Shown piece by piece: positions 43,252-59,447 of a DNA stretch of 64,000 bases (position 1 is the first letter of the stretch; each line of letters begins with the position of its first letter). Below the pieces are notes generated by a model that worked only from the letters and a program-made list of their open reading frames with translations, was not told where the DNA came from and did not search any database. The stretch comes from Anaeromyces robustus. Taxonomy: Eukaryota > Neocallimastigomycota > Neocallimastigomycetes > Neocallimastigales > Neocallimastigaceae. The stretch spans positions 1-64,000 of the forward strand of contig MCFG01000244.1 of NCBI GenBank assembly GCA_002104895.1, read 5' to 3'. The translations under genes and the position numbers were made by a program.

Positions 43252-45022
43252 TTTATTATTATTAAATTATTTTTTTTCTTTATTATTTAAATTATTATTT
43301 TTCTTTAATGATGAAATATTAATTTATATACTGCTTTTTAGTTAATAATATTATTGTTAATAATAATAATAACAAATTTAACATAGAATCATATAAATTT
43401 ATATAATAATAACATTAATTAGTTATAAGATGGTATGTACTACTAAAAAAAAATTTACATAGAACAATTTCAAAATAAAAATTTATTTATAATAATTAAA
43501 ATTAAAATTAAAATTTAATTATTAATTAAATTAATTCTTTAATTATTAATTTATTATATAATTTGTAAAAAAAATATTATTATAATTATGATCCTAACCA
43601 TATAATTCTTAAAATATTTACTAATGTTTTTATTTATTATAAGTTCTTTGTGTAATATTATTAGTTATTTTTTATTATAATATAATAACTATGATCTACA
43701 TTTTATAAAGATAAAATTTTTTGTATACATTTTAATACATTTTGAAAAAAAAGTGGATTATGAAAATTTTTCCATTCATTTCCATTATTTTTTAAAGTAC
43801 AAGTTTTTTTAAATTATTAATATATTTAAATAATTAAAAATAAAAATAATTTAGCAGAAATCTATTATAATAATTAATTTAATAAATTATTAATTTATAA
43901 ACTAATTTACAATAATTTTTTACTAGTAATTTCTACAATATAGTAGAATTGTGGCTTGTTATATTTAAAAATGATACATCTTGTTATCTTACATATATAA
44001 TAGTATAACAATATATGGCTTATAAAGAATATATAATATATTGAATACATTGTTGTACAAAATTTTCATTTAGGGTCTATTTATAATTTTTATCACTAGC
44101 CATTATTTTATTATTAAATATTTGAATTATATTAATAATATTTAGTTTATATAGTACTTTCTACATTACGTAAAAATGGTTGTTTATATTTAATAATTTG
44201 ATGATTAATATATTTTTTTTGGTATAGAAGAAAAAGAAAAAAAAGAAAAATTTAATGAAATATATTTTCTTTTCTTAAAACTTCTTTACTTTTTATATAT
44301 AAAGAGCTTGTAAGTAAAAAAAGTTTTTTTTTTCTTTTTTTTTTTTTTTTTTTTTTTTTTTCATAATTTATTTATCATATACTATATTTTTATACAGTAA
44401 TAGACATATATATTATAAAGATAAAAGAGCTAACAATATATAAAGCGTTTTTCTTGATACCAAATATACATAAATATTTTTGTATATAAAATTTATACCT
44501 CTTCAATATACCAAATTTAATTTTCAAGAAATAATAATATATAAAACTTAAAAAAAAAAAAAAAAAGCAAAAAAGCAAAAAAAGCAAAAACAATTTAAAA
44601 ATACTATCTTTAAAATATTTAAATTTTTAAAAGTAAATATTTATAAATAATTATAGTATATATATATAATAATATAATAAAAATAGAATTTTGAGATAGA
44701 AAATAACATCAATAATAAAGATATAGTTTTATTAATTTTAGTATTTAGAAAAATATATAATAGAGAATAAAAAAAATAATAGATTGTAGTGATAGAAAGT
44801 AGTGATAAATAATTTTAAACTTTTAAATTTTAACAATAATAATAAACCTAATTAGATTTTAGAATATATATAATTGTTATATTATTATTATTATTATTAT
44901 TTTTTTTATTAGGTCAATTATACTAAAAGTTTATTTGTTTTTTTATACATATATTTTTTTATAGACTTAATTTAAATAAAAAGTAAATCATATTTTATCT
45001 TAATTTATAAAAACTAAATAAA
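43252..45022. promoter_or_regulatory. Divergent intergenic region SGT1 / J-protein
   Basis: 1.8 kb of A/T-rich DNA that must contain both promoters. I looked for heat-shock elements (alternating GAA and TTC at 2-base spacing) and saw no convincing array. An imperfect palindrome with TTATATATAAAGAGCTT at its centre (44280-44330) resembles one at 27265-27330. Confidence 0.4.
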
Positions 45023-46625
45023 ATGGGAAAAGATTACTATGAAATTTTAGGTAAATATAATGTTTATGTAATAATTTTTATTTATTTATTTATTTTTTAA
45101 TTAAATATTAACGGTAAATAATAAAATATTATGATATTTAATATAGGTGTTCCAAGGAATGCTGATGACGATGCTTTAAAAAAGGCCTACAGAAAGCAAG
45201 CTTTAAAATGGCATCCAGATAGAAATCCAAATAATAAAGAATTAGCTACAAAAAAATTTAAAGAATTGGCCGAAGCATATGAAGTAAGTTAAAAATTATA
45301 GATAATTATATATATTTATATAATAAAAGATAAATATACATGTATAATTTATATATGAAATATAAATAATATTAATATTTATATATATAATATTTAATAA
45401 CATCAAAAATAGGTATTGTCAGATAAAAATAAAAGAGCTGTATATGACCAATTCGGTGAAGAAGGTTTAAAAGGTGCTCCAGGTGCAGGTGCTGCAGGTG
45501 CTCAAGGATTCCCTGGTGGTGGTACATTTACATTTACTTCCCCAGGAGGATTTAACTTCTCATCTGGTGGTTTTCAACCAAGTGATGCAAATGATATTTT
45601 CTCCAAATTCTTCAAAAGCTTTAGCGGAGGTTTTGGTGGTGGTAATGACTTCGGTTTTATGGATATGGATAATGATTCACATAGAACTGGCGGAAGTATG
45701 CCAAATATGGGTGGATTCCAAGGTTTTTCAAGTATGTTTGGTAATGGAATGAATGGAATGAATATGAATATGAATATGAATATGAACAACATGAACCAAC
45801 CTGAGTAAGTTTTAAATATTATTATTAATTAATTAAAAACAATGATATAATTTTTATTATTATACTAACTAATTTTTTTTTTTTTTCATTCTTTTATTCT
45901 TAATATAATATAAATAACATTTATTTAATTGATTTATAATTAATAATTAATAATTAATAATTAATAATTAATATTCATAATATAAACGAAATAATCCACA
46001 TTTTGAAAATTTGATATATATAAAAATTTTATAAAAAATAATCAATGTAAAAATAATATAAATTTATTATTAATTAATCAATTTAAATAGAAAAATTGTA
46101 CAAAAAAGTTTACCATGTACATTATCTGAATTATATAATGGTGCTACTAAAAAGTTAAAAATTACTAGAACAAGAGGTGGTGCTCAAACTCAAAAGGTTA
46201 TAAGTATAAATATTACACCAGGTTGGAAAGCTGGTACAAAGATTACTTACTCTGGTGAAGGTGATGAATTACCAAATGGTCAATTCCAAGATATTGTTTT
46301 TATAATAGAGGATAAACCAGAGCAATCACCAATATTTAAACGTGAAGGATCAGATTTACGTATTAACTTACAAATAGAGTTATGGGAAGCTCTTGGAGGA
46401 TTCAGTAAATATATTACTCATATGGATGGTCATCAAGTTATAATTACAGGTGGACAAGGTTCTGATGTTGTTGTTCCAGGACAAGTTCTTAGAATTAAAG
46501 GTGAAGGTATGCCAATTAGTAAATCACCTGGTCAAAAGGGTGATCTTTTAGTTGATGTACATGTTAATTTCCCAAGAAGAATTTCACCTGATAATAAGAA
46601 AACTATTGTACGTGCTCTTAAATGA
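45023..46625 (+). CDS. Type II J-protein (Sis1/DNAJB-like HSP40)
   Basis: HSP70 co-chaperone that delivers clients and stimulates ATP hydrolysis. Four exons (45023-45050, 45147-45283, 45413-45804, 46091-46625) give 363 residues. J-domain (1 to about 70): MGKDYYEIL, then [17 protein letters not shown] with the HPD motif. A Gly/Phe-rich region follows ([27 protein letters not shown]), ending in a Met/Asn repeat ([14 protein letters not shown]). The two C-terminal beta-sandwich domains start [18 protein letters not shown] and include [16 protein letters not shown] and [19 protein letters not shown]. There is no Cys-rich zinc finger, which makes it type II. Probably cytosolic or nuclear. The stop overlaps nothing. 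The gene pairs divergently with SGT1. Confidence 0.95.
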
Positions 46626-47330
46626 ATATCTTCTTCCCAATTATCTTTAAAATTTATGATTTTTTTCAAAAGATTAAAGAAAATATTTTAATAATAATTG
46701 AACCATTTTTTTTTTATCTTATTATCTTTTTAATTTTGTATCATTTTATTTTATTATTATTATTGAAATATTATTATAATTTTAATCTTTATGAAAAAAA
46801 TTGTTAAAAAAAATTTTTTTAAAAAAAATATTAAAGCAAAAATCTTAAGCACATTAAATAACAAAAAACAAAACAAGCAAAAATATAATGAAACATAAAA
46901 AAAAAAAATATGTAATTATCTCATAGAACCAATTGTATTTTATAACAAATTTTCATGATATAAAAGTTTTTGTTTTTAATCAATAAATTATAGTAATATT
47001 TAAAAGAATATAATAATTAATAAAATTTTGGACTAGTTATATATATAAATAAAATCTTTTTATTCTAAAAAAAAGAATTTAAAGGTTTTATTTTGATATC
47101 TTTTTTTCCAATTTTATTTATTTTATTTATTAATCATTAATTAAATATTATTATTTTAATAATATTATGATAATATTTATATTACAATATATAAAATAAC
47201 CATATTATAAACAACAATAATAGTAAAAAAAACTTTTTTTGGAATATAATGTTTTTATTTTTTAACAACCTTTACAAACATATAAAAATAAAAATAAAAA
47301 TAAAAATAAAAATAAAATAAAATAAAATAA

Positions 47331-47403
<73 letters not shown>

Positions 47404-47678
47404 TATAAAATAAAATAAATCAAATAAAAATAAAATAAAAAAAAAAAAAAAAAAGAGTAAATATTTTTGGCATTGTATTAAGTGTATAAACTGTTTTATT
47501 ATTCATATTTTTTTGTATATATAATAAATATATTGTATTAATATTATTTAAATATTAATAATTATATATACAAATATCTTTTTTATATATAATTATTTTT
47601 TTTCCTGTTGAAATAATATTAATACATGTTATCATTAACAAATAAGTTTTCAAGAATTTATTAAAATTAGATTATCTA
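46626..47678. other. A/T-rich region downstream of the J-protein gene
   Basis: 3' UTR-like sequence, then A-rich tracts with an AAT microsatellite at 47331-47400. No gene. Confidence 0.6.
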
Positions 47679-48185
47679 TATAAAAAGGAATGGAAATGTT
47701 TGTATAAGTGTCAGACTAATTCTGTTACATATACAAAATCTCCATTGTTGAGATCTGCGGCTCTATTGAATGATATTATGCCTGTTGTCCTTTGCAGACA
47801 ACATATTGTTCAGTAAATTCAAAACCAATCTCTCCAGGAAATTAATACTGATAACATGATAACGCAGTAAGACAGCCTAGTAGGGCAAATTCCGATTCTA
47901 TTATCGACCCAAGTGGAATAGGATAGATCAATTTTACTTTAATTCTTTATGTAGAATTAAGAGTTAGTATGGATTTATTGTTTTTATGTATTGATGTTCA
48001 AATTGTGTGCTATATAAAAAAATTTTTTTTTATGTATTATTATACCACTTTATACCCTCCAGTATTATTCATTAATATCTATAATGGTTATCTGATTTTT
48101 TCTTATTAATATCATTTTTTTTTTTTTATGATTCATATATATTAATATTTAAACGCAATAAAGATGATGTTCAAATTGTTTGTTT
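47679..48185 (+). repeat. Unclassified polyadenylated repeat, copy C
   Basis: Third copy of the repeat found in tandem at 8448-9719, about 38 kb away. It begins at the AAGGAATGGAAATGTTTG block, so the 5' part is missing. It is more diverged than A and B and has an internal partial duplication near 47980-48040, where a piece of the element's own tail (GATGTTCAAATTGTGTGC) is repeated. It ends with AATAAAGATGATGTTCAAATTG. It confirms that the element is dispersed and not only a local duplication. Confidence 0.75.
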
Positions 48186-48678
48186 TTAACAAAATTTTCT
48201 TATTATTTATATTATTATTTAAAAAAAAATAAATTACATAAATAAATATCAGTAAAATTAAATAATAAAAGTTTTTTTTATTTTACATTTCATGTATTGC
48301 ATATTCTTTACTTATATGTAATTTATATTTCATATGTATAATAAGTATAAATTATTTTATATAAAGATTAATTCTAGTCCAAAAAAAAAACAAAAACAAA
48401 AACAAAAAGAAACAATAAACATTGATTATTTTATATATTATAATAAAATACAAAAAATTTTATAGAAAAAAAAAAAAAAAGATTCATATTATTTTTTTAA
48501 TATTTATTAATTTATTTATATTTTTATTCATTTATTTGGATTAGTTATTGTTTATTATTATTAATATTAATATTTTTTATTTATTATTTTATTATTATTA
48601 TTAAGTATATATGCGTTTTTAATTATGTTAATTACTAACATTTAATATTTAGTAATCATATTAAATAATAATAATAAG

Positions 48679-48721
<43 letters not shown>

Positions 48722-49224
48722 TTAAACTTAATTTAAATATAGCAGTTTTTTTTTTTTTCTTAAAATATATATATATTAATATAAAATATTTTTATATTTT
48801 TTTTTTTTTAAAAAAAAAAAACAAAAAAACAATGCTATGTTATTATTATTTTATTGCTATTTAGTTTTATATATTTTATTTTGGTGTTTATATATTAATA
48901 TTTTATTATTATTATTTTTTCTTTCTTTTATATATATATATATAAGAAAAAAAATATAAATAACAATAAATTATTATAAATTATAAATATATATTAAATA
49001 AGATGAAAAATAAAATAAAATAAAATAAAAAGATTATTACAAAAAAACTTTTTTATTTTAATTTTAATTATTTTTATACTCTTAAATAATATATAATGAA
49101 TTATATAAATTAAAGATAATAAAAGAATATATATTTTCTTTTACTATAGTTGAATTATCTTTTTCTTTTTTGCTTTCTTTCTTTTTTTTTTTTTTTTTTT
49201 TTTTTTTTGCTTTCTTTATTATTA

Positions 49225-49255
<31 letters not shown>

Positions 49256-49594
49256 TTTATTTTAAATCTTTATTTAATTTGTATTTATTTGCAATTTATT
49301 TATTTATTTAATTTTTTTTTCTTTTTTTTTTTTTTTTTGATATGCTGTTTATTGAAAAAATTGATAATTTTATTTTTTTATTTTTTTTAGAATTTTATAT
49401 GAATTGCTAATATCTATATATTATTTACTATATATTATTATTGTTATTATACTATTTAACTTTGACTTATTCTATTTGAATTGATAAATTTGATTTATCA
49501 TAGAGAAAAAAAAAAAAAAAACGATTTTTGATATTGCTTATTCGTAAATGGTTGTTTATTATTTATTTCGGTGATTATTATTGCTTTATAATTA
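48186..49594. other. A/T-rich region before the Rab-GAP 3' end
   Basis: T-runs, ATT and TTTA tracts (for example 48678-48721 and 49215-49262). No coding signal was recognised. Confidence 0.6.
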
Positions 49595-54098
<4,504 letters not shown>

Positions 54099-55640
54099 AT
54101 TGATTATTCTTATTCTTATTCTTTTTCCTTTTCTTGTTTAATTTAACTCTTTTTTTTTTTTTAATTATTTTATATTATTCTGTTTTATTTTTATTTATTT
54201 TTATTCCTTGATTATTTTTATATATAATATTAAAAATCTTTATTTTTATAATCAAGAAATGTAATTGAAATTATATAAAAAAAAATTTAAGAAAAAAAAA
54301 TATCAAATATTATTATTATTTTATTTAATATGATGTTTAATTAATAATTAAAATACTTATATTATTAAGTATATTGATAATACTAGCTTTTTAAATAATG
54401 TTATTGAAAAGTATATTAATTATTATTTATATTTAGTAAATTTTTCGATTGATTACACTTTAATAAAATGAAACTGTACTATTAAGATTAATGAATTTTG
54501 TTATTACTATTATTATATTATTTTAGTCATTACCATAAATTAATATACATAAGGTAATGTTTTTTTTTTTTATCTTAACTAATAAAAAAAAAAATATTGA
54601 AAATAATTGATAATTAATATCTTTTATTTATGCATTTATTATGTAAAACGTTGAATGATTATTATGAAAGTATTTCTTAATAAAATTCTTTTATACGTTA
54701 TTATATATTATTCAAAATATATTAAATTTTGAGAAATAATTTCAATTACAATAATAGGTATAATATTATAATTTTTATATTTCAAAAAGTATATATTAAA
54801 TATGCATCAATTATTAATTATTGATAGAATAGTAATTATCTTCTATTAATTATTAATTATAATTTACATTATACTATTGTATTACTGTTTTATTATTATT
54901 TCGTTTTTTTTTTTTAATTCCAATATAAAAATGTAAAAAGCTATTGTAAATATTTGTTAAGAGTATAAATGGAAATAATTTTGGTTATTAAACTTTTTTA
55001 TAATTTACTATTGCATAAGCATAATATTCTTTTATTTTTAAAAATATGAATGATTATAAAGAAAATGTTAAAAAATTTTTGTAAGCTCTTGATTTTTTAA
55101 TTTTTATATCTTTATTATTATTATTATTACTGCTATTATATTATATTATTATATTATTATTGGTTATATAGAATTTAATATTTGAATTGTGTTAGATAGT
55201 TTAAATTGATATTATTGTTTTTATAAAATGTTATAAAAATTTTGATTAAAATGTTTTTTATTTTATAAAATAAAAAACTAAATAATAATTCTATTATTAT
55301 TAATAATAAATAATAATAATAATATTTCAGTAAATTTATTAATCTTTTTATTTCTTTGAAATAAAGAGCAATGAAATGATTATATAATTAGTAAATAATA
55401 TATATAATATATAATTACAATAAGGGATAAAAGATATATAAAATAAATAAAATTTTTTGATAATAAAATAAACAGTAATAATTAAATCTTATAATTATTA
55501 ATTTGTTTAATTTTTTTGATTTAATTATAATAGTTTTATTTGCATAATAATATTATTCATTAAGGTTAATATATTTAATTAATATTTATAAATTATATAA
55601 ATAATTGTTAATACAAATTAATAATAAATTAATTAATCAA

Positions 55641-55870
<230 letters not shown>

Positions 55871-56481
55871 TAAAAATACATATATCAAAATGTCAAAAGT
55901 AATAATTATACAGAAAAATTGAAAATGAAGCTATTTTTTTCAATAATCATTTATTATTATTATTATTATTATAATATATTGTTTTAAAATTATATAATGG
56001 GAAACTCTATCTATTATTAATGATAAAAAATGTGTCTTTTATTAATATATGTTATGCTGATTAGAAAATGAAAGTATTATTATAAAAAAAATCATTATAT
56101 CCTAATTTACAATTTTAAAAAAATATATATGTATATTTTTAAGAATATTAATGTGGAGCATAAATAATAAATAAATATTTATTTATTCAAATATATAAAT
56201 ATATTTGAATATGGAAAAATATTAAGGAAAAGATGTAAAAATGCAAAAATGCATATAGAACAATTAATGTTTTATTTCCATGAACATTTTAAAAATATAT
56301 AGAACAAAATATAAAAGTATAATTTATTTTTGTTTTGTTTTAGTGATAAAAAATATTGTGTAACCAATTGAAAATTAATATAGAATATTATTAATAAATG
56401 TTTTAGTAATAAAATATAAATTAACAAATAATATATATAATGTTATAATGTTATGACAAAATTATTAAAAAAATTAAGTTT

Positions 56482-56583
56482 AACAAATTAGTGTTTATTA
56501 AGGTATTATTAAAATAACCAATTAATGATTATTAAGGTATAATTAAAATAACAAATTAGTGATTATTAAGGTATTGTTAAAAT
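56482..56583 (+). repeat. 34-bp minisatellite, three units
   Basis: Units at 56482-56515, 56516-56549 and 56550-56583 share AACAAATTAGTG.TTATTAAG with 2-4 differences each. It lies about 250 bp beyond the 3' end of the ARF gene. Confidence 0.8.
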
Positions 56584-56643
56584 TACATTATTAATATATA
56601 TATATATATAAAGAAATGCAGAAAGAGTATTATTATTTTTAAA

Positions 56644-56679
<36 letters not shown>

Positions 56680-56839
56680 TATATATTATATCTATATAAT
56701 TCTGTTTCTTGCTTAATTACTTATTTTTAATTTTTATAAATGATATATTGAATTTATTTACGTTATAAATTGAAAAAAAAAAAAAAAAAAAATACAATAT
56801 TAAAATTTAATTTTTTTTAATTTTTATTTTTGAAATTTA

Positions 56840-57788
56840 TTATTCTTTAGATTCTCTTCTTTTCTTGCTCTTTTTTTCACTAGTACAATGTAAATCTAAC
56901 CAATTTAATCCTTCTTCTAGTCCTTCACCAGTAACTGCACAACAAGGGAAAATACACCATTGTCTATCTTTGATATTTTCCAATTTCATTTTTGTTTTAA
57001 TTTCTTCTGCACTCAGTGCACCTTCAATATCTTGTTTGTTTGCTAGAACCAAAACATTTACTTTACTCATTTCTTGGTCTTGAATAATTTTAAATAATTC
57101 TTGACCAGCTTCTTCAATTCTTTTGTTTTATATTAATATTTTTTCATTTTTTATATGAAATATATATTTAATATATATCATGTTAAATATTTATCAATTT
57201 TTAATTGTAAAAAAAAAAAAAACAAAAAAGAATAATTTATGGTTGCTATAATTACCTATTTCTATCTGAAGAATCGACTATGAAAATAAGACCCTGAGTT
57301 CCAGCGTAGTAATGTCTCCACAAAGGTCTAATTTTATCTTGACCACCAACATCCTTTCAATGGTAATTATTTATATAAAATATAAATGAATATAAATGAA
57401 TTATTTTATACATATTTTATGCTTATTTTTTATATAAATGTTTATTAAATCAATCATTATTCGTTTAGCTATATACCCAGACACTAAATTTGACTTTTCT
57501 GAATGTCACTTCTTCAACATTAAAACCAACAGTAGGTACTGTTGATGGTGGTTTTTCTTCTGATTTGCTTCCTTTTAATTTATAGAGAATTGCTTTAAAA
57601 ATAATTAAATATTAATGATTATACAATTTAAATTAGAATTTGAATTATCATACTTAAAAAAAAAAAATAAATTAATAGATAAAAAAAGATTATACTATTA
57701 ATGTACTTGTTTTGCCTGAACAATCCAGACCCAACATCAACAATCTCATTTCTTTGTTTTTACCAAATTTCGAAAGTACTTTACCCAT
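56840..57788 (-). CDS. ARF-family small GTPase
   Basis: Membrane-traffic GTPase of the ARF family (coat recruitment). Four exons in phase (57788-57707, 57592-57477, 57353-57256, 57119-56840), 191 residues. Gly2 (MGKVLSKFG) is available for N-myristoylation. Nucleotide motifs: P-loop GLDCSGKTT (usually GLDAAGKT), switch [13 protein letters not shown], switch [26 protein letters not shown], and a G5 loop CCAVTGEGL where ARF1 has TCATSGDGL. Compared with ARF1 it has a longer loop after the first helix ([11 protein letters not shown]) and a basic C-terminal tail ([12 protein letters not shown]). These make it an ARF-like paralogue more likely than the ARF1 orthologue. Upstream of MKT1 on the same strand but 1.7 kb apart. 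Confidence 0.93.
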
Positions 57789-59447
57789 TTTGCTTTATTG
57801 AAGTAAATATTCAATAAAATATGTTTATATAACATAATAAAAACATAAGAATATATAATAATTAATTTTTCAGTTTAATATTTATAATTTTTTTTTTTTA
57901 TTTTTTTGTTATTGGTTATAGATTTTGATATTTTAATATATAAAGATTTTTATTACTATTAATTATAAAAAATATTTAATAGTTTTTAGTATTATATATA
58001 TTCTATATTCTATTATATATTCTATTATATATATATTTGTTTGCATATTATATATATATTAAATTTAGGATATTATTTTTTGTGAGTAGATAATCCACAT
58101 AATATTATTATATACATATTTTAAGAAAAGCATTTTTTTTTACCCTTTTTGTTTTGTTTTGTTCTTTTTTTTTTTTTTTTTATATTATATTATTTTGTAT
58201 TTTATTATAATATATTTTATATTTATTTATTTATCATACGTTCTTTATATATAGAAGTAACTAAATAAATAAAATCGATTATTTTTTAATATTTGAAGTT
58301 AATAAAAACAGATATCATACATAATACTATTTATTATTATTTATTATTATTTTTTTTATTTTATTATTATATTTAGAATTTAAAGCAAAAATATTAATTC
58401 TACCATATATAATAATAGTGTAATTTAAAATAAAAAAAAAAAAAAAGAAATAATAGAATTTTTTTTTTTCAATTATTTTAAAATATTATAATATAAAGTT
58501 AAGGTAATAAAACTCTCATTTTTTATAATAATATATAAACTTTTTTTTTTTTTATGTAAATCTATTAATTTTTTTAATTAACAAAATTGTATATTTATTT
58601 AAAGTTAATAATAGCAATAAAAAGGGGAAAAATTAAAAATAATGGATAATATATTTATTTTGTAGTTTATTTTATAAAAAAAAGACTTTAGTTAATATAA
58701 TATAAATATCATTTTTATCAATTGTAATCACATGTACTCTTTTATATGATTCTAATATATAGTTCTTTCTTATTACTTATCTTTAGAAAATAAAAAAAAA
58801 AAAAACTATATTTAAAAATATAAATAATTATTATAATTATATTGATAAATAATAAGTATTATAATACATGCTTAAATTATTAATTTATTATTATTTTTAT
58901 ATATATATATATTTTTTATTTATTATTTAAATATTTTTAATTATATATTTGCGTGCTTTTATTTATTTATTTATTAATTTTTTTATTTTTTTATTTTTTT
59001 ATTTATTTAACAGAATTTTATTAATATTGTTTTATTATTTTTAATTTTTTCCTTACTGCATCTTTTGAGTTTTACTTATTTATATATGATAATTATATGT
59101 TTGTAATAGTTGTGACTATATAAATCAAGAAAATGAAAACTTTAATAATTTTATACAAAATAATAAAATTGTGCTTATTTATATTAATTTTATATATATA
59201 TATATATTTATTTTTTTTTATTTTTTTTTATTTTTTTTATTTTATTTTTTTTTTTTTATTTTATTGTATTTTATTTTATTTTATTTTATTTTATTTTATT
59301 TTATTTTATTTTTCTTTCTTTTTTTTTTTTTTTTTTTTAGTATTATTATTATTTAAAAAAAAAATATAATATTTTAATTAGTAATAATAATAATGAATGA
59401 AAAATAAAAAAATTTTTTTATAATTATTATTTCATTGTTACAATTAG
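57789..59447. other. Intergenic region between ARF and MKT1
   Basis: 1.66 kb of A/T-rich DNA with a (TTTTA)n run at 59255-59310. The open stretches at 59133-59369 are Phe/Ile/Leu low complexity and are not called. It should hold the ARF promoter and the MKT1 3' UTR. Confidence 0.6.

Noticed and set aside
43252-45022. Heat-shock elements between SGT1 and the J-protein gene
   Set aside because: GAA and TTC words occur, but none in the alternating 2-base-spaced pattern over three units that would be convincing in such A/T-rich DNA.
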